64,000 nt of DNA from CATOSP01 sp965237775. GTDB lineage: Bacteria > Chloroflexota > Dehalococcoidia > Lucifugimonadales > UBA3495. Below are positions 9,022 to 17,465 of the stretch, piece by piece. How positions within the stretch are numbered: position 1 is the stretch's first letter; each line of letters opens with the position of its first letter. The position numbers and the translations under genes are program-made. The stretch covers positions 1,178,001-1,242,000 of the forward strand of contig OZ250155.1 in the NCBI GenBank assembly GCA_965237775.1. The letters run 5' to 3'. The notes under the pieces were generated by a model that searched no databases, was not told the DNA's origin, and worked only from the letters and a program-made list of their open reading frames with translations.

Positions 9022-10143
9022 TCAATGCCAAAAGGCTTCCCACTGGCCGTTGGCCCGCAAGGTTCTCAGGGCCAGCATGGGGTTGACGGTCTCCTCCTTC
9101 CACCATGCTCCGGGCAACTTCAACCGGGCTTGGATTATGGTGCGGTGGCCCCCTACCACCAGGCCGCTGCCGATGGACAAACCTTCCGCACCGGCGCTGG
9201 CATAGTCCAGCTGTCCTTGCCGGTCCTCCAAGTATCCGGCCAACCGGTGCAGAGGATGCTCCTTGTCAGCTCCCGCCAAGACCAGGCATTCAGCCACTAC
9301 TACGGCTGCGTTCCCCGCGTCAATGAGGCCCGCCTGCTCCTCCACCCATGCCTTGGCAGCGCCGCCTTGCGCCGACGCCGGCGCCCCTTCATGCAGGTGT
9401 TCCAAAAGGTGATAGCGGTCCAGCAGAAAGCGCTGTCTGGGGAAGACCGCCGCCATCTGCTGCGCGATCCAGGGCGCCCCGTCTCCCACGCCATGCACCC
9501 AGGTGTTGTCCCCATACCCGCACCCCAGCGCCAGGGCAAACATCCGCTCTCCCGTTCTCCTGGGAGTACCCAACCCCGCAGCGTACCGCCGTTCCCCTCC
9601 TCCAGGCGCCGCCGCCACGCTCAGCCGCGCTTCCCGCCACCGGGTTTTCCTGATGCGCTTGGGGCGCCCGCCAGGACTCATTCCCCCGGCCGGGTCCGGC
9701 TCCAAGTTCCCGGTGCGCACCATGCTGCCGTCAGTCTCCACGATCAGCCACGGCTTGCCCAGCAGACGGTTCCGTTGCTTCTCATAGCCGGAGACGGCCT
9801 CCCGCTCCTCCTCCTCGACCAATCCAGCCGCTCTCTCCGCCTGTTGCAGCACCGCTTCCCTGATGCTGCTGCGGTGCAACTCCACTCCGTAGTGTTCCTT
9901 CTGTTGCCTGCCGGCCTGCTCAAATGACTTCTCCGCGCCAAAGTCCGTCATCGCCCGCTGCAAGGCCAACCACTTGCCTTGCGGCTTCAAACCGGTCAAC
10001 CCTTGGAAAGGCTGCGGGCCGCTATGGCCCTTGGGACAACGCAGATACGGCGCTGGGACCCTTATCTGGCCAAAGCTGCTTAGCCAGCTCAGGGACTGCC
10101 ACCGGTGCAGTTGGCGTCTTCCCTGGCAGCAGGTGCAAAAGGG
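9022..10143 (-). CDS. ISKra4 family transposase, catalytic part (orfB)
   Basis: Main transposase domain. Upstream of the ATG at 9999 the frame stays open and encodes a zinc-knuckle segment (PYLRCPKGHSG), so translation probably enters from orfA by frameshifting rather than starting at 9999. Family marks: ETDGSMV (first aspartate), WREARL, VHGVGDGAPWIAQQ, LLDRYHLLEHL, and a C-terminal IGSGLVVGGHR. In relatives I recall a glutamate in IGSGxVE; here that position reads valine, so catalytic competence is in doubt. Confidence 0.85.
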   Translation of the reverse strand, partial: PFCTCCQGRRQLHRWQSLSWLSSFGQIRVPAPYLRCPKGHSGPQPFQGLTGLKPQGKWLALQRAMTDFGAEKSFEQAGRQQKEHYGVELHRSSIREAVLQQAERAAGLVEEEEREAVSGYEKQRNRLLGKPWLIVETDGSMVRTGNLEPDPAGGMSPGGRPKRIRKTRWREARLSVAAAPGGGERRYAAGLGTPRRTGERMFALALGCGYGDNTWVHGVGDGAPWIAQQMAAVFPRQRFLLDRYHLLEHLHEGAPASAQGGAAKAWVEEQAGLIDAGNAAVVVAECLVLAGADKEHPLHRLAGYLEDRQGQLDYASAGAEGLSIGSGLVVGGHRTIIQARLKLPGAWWKEETVNPMLALRTLRANGQWEAFWH

Positions 10144-10394
10144 GCCTGAGCTTTTGCTTGCTCAGCCTTCACCTCACCCCAGGTTTGCAACATCTTCCGG
10201 TTCAACTCACGGGAAAACCGGATAAGCTCTTCCTCCCAAGCGTCCGGGTCCCACTGCTCCGTACCATCCTCCTCCGTTTCCCGGCTCAGGACTTCCCGCA
10301 TTTCTCCAATGGCCTGTTCCATTATCTCCCGCAGTGCCCGCTCCCGCTTCATGGCGCTCTCCTCGCCGGCGCTGCCCACGCCGCCACTATTCAT
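10089..10394 (-). CDS. ISKra4 orfA, N-terminal part of the transposase
   Basis: About 101 residues, acidic/basic and helical (REIMEQAIGEMREVLSRE), ending at a TGA at 10089-10091 just after entering orfB territory. Its frame is one base behind orfB, and the slippery heptamer CCCTTTT at 10143-10137 lies in the overlap. A -1 shift there would yield a single protein of about 457 residues. Some ISKra4 subgroups are known to use two frames. Confidence 0.7.
   Translation of the reverse strand: MNSGGVGSAGEESAMKRERALREIMEQAIGEMREVLSRETEEDGTEQWDPDAWEEELIRFSRELNRKMLQTWGEVKAEQAKAQAPFAPAAREDANCTGGSP
10137..10143 (-). promoter_or_regulatory. Candidate -1 ribosomal frameshift site
   Basis: On the minus strand the orfA codons read GCC CCT TTT GCA, giving C CCT TTT, an exact X XXY YYZ slippery heptamer. 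A -1 slip leads directly into the orfB frame, which is open across the site. Confidence 0.55.
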
Positions 10395-10531
10395 CTATGC
10401 GGGAGATTGCCATCCATTTCCCCTCCTGTAAACTGCCTCGGTTTCCAGCCACTTTCAGTCACACCCCGCCCGGTCGCCCGGTCATCCCGTTTGCCGCTAT
10501 TAAAAACCTGTGCTAATCTTCTCAATCTGGC

Positions 10532-11750
10532 CTAATCTGTGATTGGGTCAGATTGAGGTTCATCAGCAGGTCCTTTTGACGCTTCACGGACCACTGCCGG
10601 CACAGCCGGACTTACACAGTCTCCACGTCCTGCAACCGGGAAGCTCGAACCCGGCCATCGTTCCAGGTTGACCGAGGCGTTGCCGTCGCGGTCGTTGAGT
10701 GCGCCGCAACCTCCGCACCGCCAGGACCTGACGCTGAGCGTCCGGTCCTCATTCTTCCAGCCGCAGTCAGCGCATAGCTTCGAGGACGGAAAGAACCTGT
10801 CCGCCTTCACCATCTCAGCGCCGTACCACAGGCACTTGTATTCCAGCTTGGCCAGGAAGCCGGACATTCCGGCATCGGTAATGGACCGGGCGAGTCTCCG
10901 GTTGCGAATCATGCCAGCCACATTCAGCGTCTCAACCACCACGCGGCCCGCAGACTTGGCTATCGCCGTCGCCGCCTTGTGATGGCAGTCGTTCCGCACG
11001 TTGACTGTCCGGGCATGGAGTTTCCGCCGCCTGGCGTACAGTCGCTCCTGCCGGTTGCTGTGATTCGCCTTGCCGTGGACATTCCTGGAGCGGGCAATGG
11101 CCTTGTCCGCTCGCCGCAACTGCCGCAGTCCGGCTTTCAGCGCCTTGGTATTCTCGACCTTCACGCCATTGGAGCACACCGCCAGCGTCCCAACGCCAAC
11201 ATCCACGCCCACGGTATCGCCGGCCTTGACTGGGGGGGAACGCCTCGCCGGTGTCCACTGAGAAGCAGGCAAACCACCTGCCAGCCGTCCGGTTAACCGT
11301 GACCTCCAGGATCGAGCCGGAGAAGCGCAGCCGCTCGACCATCGCCACTCTCCCGATCTTCGGCAGAATGACGGCCTTGCCGTCCGTCCGCACGGTATCG
11401 GGGCCGTTGTCGGCGCGGAATCCCTGTTCATGCTTCCGGCGTTTGAACCTGGGGAATCCCACGCGGCGTCCGGCAGGAACGCCGGTCTTCAGCCGCTTGC
11501 GGTAAGCGCCCCAGGCTTTCGCCGCCTGGCCGAAGTCGATGACCGCGTACCTGGCCGCGTTCTGGGACAGCGCCGCCGCCCAGGGAGCGATCATCGCCTT
11601 GACGATGTTCCACCTGGGCCGGAGAGTCCTTTCCGACAGCCACTCGCCAACGGCCCAGTTGTAGGCGAAGCGGGCGTAGCCAGCGTGTTGCCCGAACACC
11701 GATTCCTGCTCCGGTGTCGGCTTCAGCGCTATGCGGTGAGACTTATTCAT
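10532..11750 (-). pseudogene. tnpB: TnpB of the three-gene IS607 element, frameshifted at a G7 run
   Basis: Starts at ATG 11750-11748 (MNKSHRIALKPTPEQ). The N-terminal half ends TGEAFPP and the C-terminal half resumes VKAGDTVGVDVGVG in another frame. The break is a run of seven G (11232-11238, plus strand); six would restore one continuous protein. RuvC aspartate (GVDVGVG), glutamate (VVVETLNVAGM), zinc ribbon (CADCG and CGGCG) and final aspartate (LNDRDGNA) are all present. So this is a full TnpB apart from one base, which may be real or a sequencing error. It overlaps the upstream gene by 8 bp. Confidence 0.82.
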
Positions 11751-12480
11751 GGATTCGCTCTCTCCGGTATTCGTAGCCGTCCTTGTCCTTGCCATCGGCC
11801 GAGGCAGTTCTCGGCGGGGTGCTGGGCTTGGCCCCGGCCAGGCAGTCCGGCATCCGCAGCCTGAGGGTCAGGGAACCATCATCGGCGATGCTGGCCACGC
11901 AGAGCTGGCAACCCGTTGTCTCGTCCCGGCTTCCCAGCACGAAGAACTCGCCGCTGCGGGCACCCTGCCAGTCGCTGAGCCACTCCTCGTGGCTCACGTA
12001 GCCGTTAGCCTCAAGGTGATGTTGCTTCCGCCACAGCCGCTTTGACCCATAGCACAACCTCACACGGCCTGCTGCCGAGTCTGCTTCCAGCTCCGCCAAG
12101 CGATGCCGCAGGTTGGCCAATCGCCGCCGCTTCTGGTGGACCCGGTCAGATTGTCGCCGTTCAACCGCCGCTGCAATCTGCCGCCCAGCCCGAGCGATGC
12201 GACGCTTCAGACTGTCCACACGCAGCTTCCGCTGCTCCCTGACCGAGGCCATCTTGCCCTCCAGCGACACCCGGACGGCGTTGAACATGCGGGCCGGTAT
12301 GCCGTACCACTTCAGATAAGCGGCTTTCAGCGAGGCGGCAGAGCGACCCGTCGAGACTTCGGCGAACAGCTTCCTCTGCACTCGGCCATACAGCTTGGCG
12401 CAGGCTGCCAGCGCAACATCTCCGCTGGCCCGGTCAGTCCAGCCGTAGACCGAAATGCGCGTCTGATAGGTGGCCTGCAT
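11743..12480 (-). CDS. TnpB-related accessory protein, N-terminal half only
   Basis: 245 residues resembling the N-terminal half of the TnpB-related accessory proteins of IS200/IS605-type elements: ALAACAKLYGRVQRKLFAE, LKWYGIPARMFNAVR, a long basic coiled-coil region, HQKRRRLANLRHRL, RVRLCYGSKRLWRKQ, GYVSHEEWLSDWQGARS, FFVLGSRDETTGCQLC. In the family the protein continues into a RuvC-like nuclease half; here it ends soon after LTLRLRMPDC. The ATG overlaps the TnpA stop by one base (TGATG), and its TAA overlaps the TnpB start, so all three genes look translationally coupled. Confidence 0.75.
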   Translation of the reverse strand: MQATYQTRISVYGWTDRASGDVALAACAKLYGRVQRKLFAEVSTGRSAASLKAAYLKWYGIPARMFNAVRVSLEGKMASVREQRKLRVDSLKRRIARAGRQIAAAVERRQSDRVHQKRRRLANLRHRLAELEADSAAGRVRLCYGSKRLWRKQHHLEANGYVSHEEWLSDWQGARSGEFFVLGSRDETTGCQLCVASIADDGSLTLRLRMPDCLAGAKPSTPPRTASADGKDKDGYEYRRERIHE

Positions 12481-13070
12481 CAGAGCTCCCGGGCCGCGGC
12501 AACGGCCCGCTCGGCCCTTCTTCTAGCGGAACGCCTCCCGTACAGCCTGGCGCGCGGGGATGTCATCACTTCGGTCACGTCCCGGACCAGGTCGTCCTCG
12601 ACTTCACCGTCATCCACGACCAGGATGCGGGCGCCCCGGGCAGACAGGGCGGCCTCGATGTACTCGAACCCGAAACGGCAGAGCCGCTCCCCGTGCTCCA
12701 CTATGATCGTGCCGACCGAAGCATCCCCAATGAGGCGGCGCAACTGCCGGCGGTTGCCGTTAAGGCCGGAACCCACCTCCTTGACGACCTCATCGGGACG
12801 GTAATCATGCTGAGTGGCCCACTCGGCCAGCCTGCCGGCCTGCCGGTCGAGACCGCCGCGCTGGTCCGCGGAGGAGACCCTGGCGTAAAGCACGCAACGC
12901 GATCCGCTCCCGGGAGGAACGACGACGTAATACCGGGCGTTGGGCAGCCGCTCGATTTCCAACTCCGGAGGCAATTTGCCCTGCCGGTGCAGACGGGAGG
13001 TGGTGGCCTTGTTGAAGCCGTAGAGGCGGCCCCAGGCGGTCAGGCTGATTCGTTTGCTGGTAACGTCCAT
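12480..13070 (-). CDS. tnpA: IS607-family serine recombinase TnpA
   Basis: 196 residues: N-terminal MerR-like helix-turn-helix (RISLTAWGRLYGFNKATTSRLHRQG), then a serine-recombinase domain with the catalytic serine in YARVSSADQR and the conserved GLNGNRRQLRRLI. The motif usually read RDRLARFG is HGERLCRFG here. An AT-rich stretch (CATAATATAGTATG on the minus strand) just before the ATG suggests a promoter close to the start. Confidence 0.92.
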   Translation of the reverse strand: MDVTSKRISLTAWGRLYGFNKATTSRLHRQGKLPPELEIERLPNARYYVVVPPGSGSRCVLYARVSSADQRGGLDRQAGRLAEWATQHDYRPDEVVKEVGSGLNGNRRQLRRLIGDASVGTIIVEHGERLCRFGFEYIEAALSARGARILVVDDGEVEDDLVRDVTEVMTSPRARLYGRRSARRRAERAVAAAREL

Positions 13071-13151
13071 ACATTACTAATACATACTATATTATGAACA
13101 GTTGGCAACCCCTGGCCGCGGACGAATACCGAGCGTGAATGTATACAGGCC

Positions 13152-13790
13152 CTAGCCGAAGAGGTAGAGGTTTATGAGCTTGATCACGTCGGCCTTGGTG
13201 GTGGGATCTCCTCCACCAAAGAGGTAGTCGTTAATGGCCTTTATGACCTCGCTCTTCTCAATCGCCCCGTTGTTGTTGGCGTCGTACCGGGCAATCAGCG
13301 GGTCCTGGGACACCATGTTCGCCGACATCTCCATCGCCGTCTTTTCCGGGCCGTGGCCGTCGGCGTACATCGCCGTGGCCCGCAGGTAGTAGCCATCGTC
13401 ATCCGCAGACGGCGTGTAAACCATCGACGTTGCCCCGGCGATGTCCATCCAACTGTCCGTAGCGCTCATGTCCATGGTCTTGGCCCACTGCCACTCGCCG
13501 CCGCTTACCGTGCCATCCGGGTCGGTCAGGATGGCCTTCAGCTTCGTGCCGACCACGGGCCGGTCCGAATCCAGGTTTACCGTTCCCTCCTCGTCCACGT
13601 TGGTGACCATGATTGTCACATCGATGGAGGCGTGGGCGCCGGCCATGTCGGTGGCCGTGACCGGCTCACCGACGTTCTCCCCGGGCGAGGTGTTCTCGGC
13701 CACGCTCCTCGAGATCTCTTCGGTGGGGAACTGCGGGGGGCCGGCGGAGTCGTTGACTGCCTTTATGACGTAAAGGTGGAAGGTTAAAGT
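13152..13790 (-). pseudogene. C-terminal fragment of a cadherin/dockerin-tail surface protein
   Basis: The frame is open from about 13790 and encodes the end of one cadherin-like domain (AVNDSAGPPQFPTEEI, VAENTSPGENVG), one Ig-like repeat like those at 7700-8570 and the same calcium-loop tail (YDANNNGAIEKSEVIKAIN, VIKLINLYLFG). It is a paralogue of the gene at 2284-8729 reading in the opposite direction. The 5' part is missing and an IS607 element begins there. Confidence 0.8.
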
Positions 13791-13841
13791 CTAGAAGCCA
13801 GAACATTAACCTACGCTGACAAATATTGTATAATAACAAAT

Positions 13842-14447
13842 ATGAAATACATCCCTGGAAAGAAGGCCTCAGCACTCCTGGGCATGCACCAGAACACTCT
13901 CCGCAAATACGCCGACCGCGGTATCATCCCGTCATTCAAGACCGCCTCCGGACAAAGGCGCTACGACGTCGATGCCTACCTCAACCAACAACCGGATATC
14001 CAAACCGTCTGCTACTGCCGCGTCAGCTCTAACCAGCAAAAGGACGACCTGCAAAGACAGGTTCGATCCATGCAGGAGCAATTCCCCCATGCCACCATCA
14101 TCACCGACGTCGCCGGCGGACTCAACTGGCAGAGAAAAGGACTTGTCTCCATACTGGAACGACTACACCAGGGAGATAAGCTCCAGATTGTGGTTGCCCA
14201 TCGAGACCGCCTCGCCAGGTTCGGCTTCGAACTCATCCAGTGGCTCGTGGAGCGCAACGGGGGCGCTGTCCTGGTTCTCAATCAACAGGACGCAAGCCCC
14301 GAATCAGAACTCACCGAAGATATTCTCGCCATCCTCCATACTTTCTCTTGCCGACTCCACGGACTCCGCCGCTACCGCTCGGCTATCGAAAAGGATCCGG
14401 GTCTATCCCAACAGGGAACAGAGGAAAACCGTCAAACTGTGGTTTGA
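13842..14447 (+). CDS. tnpA: IS607-family serine recombinase TnpA
   Basis: 201 residues: N-terminal MerR-like helix-turn-helix (GKKASALLGMHQNTLRKYADRG), recombinase domain with catalytic serine in YCRVSSNQQKDDLQRQ, and RDRLARFGFELIQWLVE. No Shine-Dalgarno is seen, in keeping with a leaderless transcript from the adjacent TATAAT. The tnpB frame begins inside its 3' end. Confidence 0.92.
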   Translation: MKYIPGKKASALLGMHQNTLRKYADRGIIPSFKTASGQRRYDVDAYLNQQPDIQTVCYCRVSSNQQKDDLQRQVRSMQEQFPHATIITDVAGGLNWQRKGLVSILERLHQGDKLQIVVAHRDRLARFGFELIQWLVERNGGAVLVLNQQDASPESELTEDILAILHTFSCRLHGLRRYRSAIEKDPGLSQQGTEENRQTVV

Positions 14448-15528
14448 CGCCGCCCGATGGTGCTACAACCAGACCATCGAAACGCTGAGACAGCCGGATA
14501 CCACCGCCGACTGGAAGAAGATCAAGACTCCCATCTCGCTCCTGCTCCATACCAGGTGAAAAGCATCGCCGTCCGGGACGCCTGCAAGGCCGTCAGCAAC
14601 GCCAAGATCTTCAATATCGGACTGAAGAAGGACCAGGCAGCAGGCATCAGACTGGACGAAACCTTCGCGGAACCCGGCTTCTGAAGCCGGAAAGACCCCC
14701 CACCAGAACTCCTTCATCCCAGCCAAGGCAGTATTCCCGGGAGGACCTTACCCCAAGCTGCTGGGCACCCTCAAAATGGCGGAGGCGACGCCGGAGATTC
14801 ACCGGGATTCCAGGCTGACCCTTCACAACGGCAACTACCACCTCTCAATCTCCACCCCAGCTGCCTGCGATGTTGAAGACATACCAGACCGCCGCCAAGC
14901 CCGCGTAGCCGCCCTCGACCCCGGCATCCGGTCCTTCATGACCTGGTACTCCGAAACCGACACCGGCCATATCGGCAGGGGCGCCTTCGGCAGAATCCAA
15001 CGGCTCTGTCAACACCTCGACGACCTTATCAGCAGGACCGCCAAAGCTCCACGGAGCAAACGCCCCAACATGCGGAAAGCCGCCCAGAGAATGCGCAACC
15101 GCATCCAAAACCTCATTCAGGAACTCCACCACCAAACGGCAAGGTTCCTGGTCGACCGGTTCGACCTGATCCTGCTGCCCACCTTCGAAACCCAGGACAT
15201 GTCCAAGAAAGGGGGACGAAAGCTCAGAAGCAAGAGCGTACGCTCGCTCCTCACCTTTGCTCACTACCGTTTCCAGAGGTTCCTGCTGTGGAAAGCGTGG
15301 CAGACCGGCGCCAAGGCGCTGCTGGTCAACGAAGCGTATACAAGCAAGACCTGCAGCTGGAGCGGAGAAATAGCGCCGGACCTGGGAGGAGCCAAACAAA
15401 TCACCGGCAAGGACGGCATCACCCTCGACCGCGACATCAACGGAGCGCGCGGAGTGTTCCTCCGCGCTTTGGGAGATACCCCCGCCCTCGCAAATTGCGT
15501 GGGACGCTTACGCAAGGAACGTTGTTAA
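14379..15528 (+). pseudogene. tnpB: TnpB of the decayed IS607 element, two frameshifts
   Basis: Starts about 14379 (RIRVYPNREQRKTVKLWFD), shifts frame near 14540 (to PYQVKSIAVRDACKAVSNA) and again near 14680 (to NSFIPAKAVFPGGPYPKLLG), then stays open to 15528. RuvC aspartate (ALDPGIRSF), glutamate (LPTFETQDMS) and final aspartate (LDRDINGARG) are present. The zinc ribbon is not: the first pair reads CSWSG and the second pair is absent. It belongs to a different TnpB subgroup from the other three in the window. Confidence 0.8.
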
Positions 15529-15582
15529 CGTTCGTTAGCAAAAATGTATCGGTGAAAGAGAGCTCCCCACTAACCAAAAGTG

Positions 15583-16971
15583 TCATGCCGACGCCGCCAC
15601 TGGTGCGTGAGGCACAGGAGATGCCAAGGCTTCTGATAGGGGCACCAGCTGGTAGCCCAGTTGCGCCGCTCTTTGCTTCGCGGCCCGCAACGCCCTTTCC
15701 CGGTACTGACTCTCGTAGTACTGGGCTCCGGCATCGACGTATCCCTGGCCGTACCGGAGCATGGAGTAGATGATCCTGGCCAGCTTGTGGGCCGTGGCCG
15801 TAATGGCCTTGGGCGCTCCCAGATGGGCTTTCTTCCGGCGCAGGAAGGCGCCCAGGGCACTGTCGGAGCGATGCAGCGCGTTGGCCGCCAGTCGCAGCGC
15901 CGCCGCGGCCCGGTTGCTGCTGGCCTTGGTCTTTGAGCTCATGACCCTGCCGCCGATGATGCGGTTGTTGGGGCTCAGACCCGGCCACGAGGCGAAGTGC
16001 TTGGCCGTGGGCCATTTCGTCATGTCGGCGCCAATCTCGCTGATCACCTTCAGGGCCGTGAAACCGTCCACCCCGTCAATGCGGGTCAGGTCCACTCCCG
16101 TCATCCGGTACAATTGGCTCTGGACATCGAAGCGGGGCGCATTCTTCTGATTGCGCTTCTTTCCATTGGGGGCCGGAGGCCCGCCGTCGGTGACGTCCTC
16201 AAACCGTTCCAACTGGGTCTCAATTTCCCGGTCGCACTCGGCAATCTTGGCCTGATAAACTCGGTACAGTTCCAGGGCTTGGCTCAGCTCAAAGATGTGC
16301 TCCTGCCGCCAGTGTCCCCGCAGCGACTTGGCGATGGTCTTCTCGTCGGCCTTGGTCCTGGGATCCCGCAGCCGGGCCAGCTTGCGGGGATTCCGCTCGC
16401 CCCTCACTATGGCCTCGATGATGTCCATGCCGGTCTTGCCGGTGAGGTCGCTGATGACGTGCTGGAGCTTCACGTTCATCTGGGTCAGCGCCTTCTGCAG
16501 GTGCTGGACGTGGTGGGAAGCGTACTCCACCAGCATGGCCCGCTGCCGCAGGTAGCTGCGCAGCCTCCGGATGTTCTCGTCAGGCCGGAAGGCTCCGGAG
16601 AGCAGACCATAGGTGTGCAGTTGCTGCAGCCACTGGCAGTCCAGCACGTCGGTCTTGCGGCCGGGCACGTTCTTGATGCGGCTCGGGTCCACCAGCATCA
16701 CCTCAAACCCCCGCTCCTCCAGCACCCCGAACAGGGGTATCCAGTAAACTCCGGTCGACTCCATGACCACGGTCTCCACCCGGCACTCCGTCAGCCAGTC
16801 GGCCAGGCGGTACAGGTCCGCCGTGAAGGCCTCAAACTCTCGCACCGGCTGCTCCGCCCGGTCGGCGGGAACCGCCACGAAATGGCTGGTGGCGCCCACG
16901 TCGATGCCCGCCGCGTTCAGGTTCAGCTGGGACAGTCCCGCCGGTTCTGCGCCGCTCTTGCCTCTTCTCAT
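15583..16971 (-). CDS. IS110 family transposase (DEDD), copy 1
   Basis: About 462 residues from the ATG at 16971-16969, preceded by GGAGG with good spacing; the open frame extends further but covers the element's non-coding left end. N-terminal RuvC-like DEDD domain: AAGIDVGATSH (D), VVMESTGVYW (E), GRKTDVLDCQWL (D, D). C-terminal Transposase_20 domain: RMTGVDLTRIDGVDGFTA, HFASWPGLSPNN. Intact. Closely similar to the protein at 18864-20297. IS110 recombinases are directed by a bridge RNA made from the element end. Confidence 0.93.
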   Translation of the reverse strand: MRRGKSGAEPAGLSQLNLNAAGIDVGATSHFVAVPADRAEQPVREFEAFTADLYRLADWLTECRVETVVMESTGVYWIPLFGVLEERGFEVMLVDPSRIKNVPGRKTDVLDCQWLQQLHTYGLLSGAFRPDENIRRLRSYLRQRAMLVEYASHHVQHLQKALTQMNVKLQHVISDLTGKTGMDIIEAIVRGERNPRKLARLRDPRTKADEKTIAKSLRGHWRQEHIFELSQALELYRVYQAKIAECDREIETQLERFEDVTDGGPPAPNGKKRNQKNAPRFDVQSQLYRMTGVDLTRIDGVDGFTALKVISEIGADMTKWPTAKHFASWPGLSPNNRIIGGRVMSSKTKASSNRAAAALRLAANALHRSDSALGAFLRRKKAHLGAPKAITATAHKLARIIYSMLRYGQGYVDAGAQYYESQYRERALRAAKQRAAQLGYQLVPLSEALASPVPHAPVAASA

Positions 16972-17189
16972 CACCGCCTCCAGGATTGCCGTGTAGGCGC
17001 ATCGCCGGAGGGAGTCGCGGACTGTGGACAATCTCCCCAACGGGATCGCCCCGGCCGAGGCGTCGCCAATGATGCAGCCGCAGGGCTCCCAGACCATGCT
17101 ATCGAACGGGCCATAGGCACCAGTGTCCATCCGGCCTTAATCCGGACGACAGGCCTTACCATGGAGTATACATTCTTGGGCGGACTCAC
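16972..17189 (-). ncRNA. Candidate bridge-RNA region of IS110 copy 1
   Basis: Non-coding left end between palindrome A and the transposase start. About 50 bp (17052-17100) is conserved with 18738-18782 of copy 2, including GGCTGCATCATTGG, although the rest of the two left ends differs. Conserved scaffold with variable parts is what an IS110 bridge RNA would show. Inference only. Confidence 0.4.
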
Positions 17190-17244
17190 CAGTTAGTCGC
17201 CTCTGCACGGCCCGGCCACGGCCATAACTCTGCTATCGACTAAC
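17190..17244. repeat. attC-like imperfect palindrome A
   Basis: Outer arms GTTAGT (17192-17197) and ACTAAC (17239-17244), inner arms GCA (17205-17207) and TGC (17231-17233), unequal spacers (7 and 5) and a GC-rich centre. Same architecture and core wording as B, C and D. Confidence 0.65.
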
Positions 17245-17250
17245 AAGCTT

Positions 17251-17309
17251 CAGTTAGTCCCCTCTGCACGGCCCGGATACGGGCATAGAAATGCTTTGCA
17301 CAAAAATGG
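17251..17309. repeat. attC-like imperfect palindrome B
   Basis: Lies 6 bp after A in the same orientation. Arms GTTAGT and ACAAAA pair with one mismatch; inner GCA (17266-17268) and TGC (17292-17294). Its right half (GCTTTGCACAAAAATGG) recurs near 18567 and at 22221-22238. Forms an inverted pair with C around the two-gene cassette. Confidence 0.6.
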
Positions 17310-17465
17310 AATTTAGAACAAAATAAAATTCTTCCTGCATAAAAAATGTCCTAACGCGCGCCCAGCGCAAGGTGGTGAGAGCAACCAACCAGCAACACCC
17401 CTGCGCTTGACCACGCAGGTACAGTAAAATAACATCCAATCAAGCAGATAGGCTGGAGCAGAGAT

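Larger units (their letters stand above)
8998..10467 (-). mobile_element. ISKra4-family insertion sequence
   Basis: Inverted ends GGGTGTGACTGAAA at 8998-9011 and its complement at 10453-10466, flanked by the 8-bp direct repeat GCCCGGTC (8990-8997 and 10468-10475). The 1.47-kb element carries two overlapping frames joined by a candidate -1 frameshift site. Confidence 0.85.
10516..13140 (-). mobile_element. IS607-type element with an extra TnpB-related gene
   Basis: Three overlapping minus-strand genes: serine recombinase TnpA, a TnpB-related N-terminal protein and TnpB. Outer boundaries are approximate: the left end lies between the TnpA start at 13070 and the neighbouring stop at 13154, the right end just past the TnpB stop at 10532. 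A TCAATCT/AGATTGA hairpin lies at about 10522-10557. Confidence 0.75.
13795..15560 (+). mobile_element. IS607-type element, decayed
   Basis: TnpA is intact and TnpB carries two frameshifts. It interrupts or abuts the cadherin fragment on the left. Ends are not precisely defined. A TATAAT at about 13829-13834 lies so close to the TnpA ATG (13842) that the mRNA would be leaderless or nearly so. Confidence 0.7.
15560..17190 (-). mobile_element. IS110-family element, copy 1
   Basis: Transposase gene plus a 219-bp non-coding left end (16972-17190) that abuts palindrome A. Boundaries are inferred from comparison with copy 2: GTTAGTGGGGAGC follows the transposase end here (about 15566-15578, minus strand) and recurs at 20381-20393. 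Confidence 0.7.
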
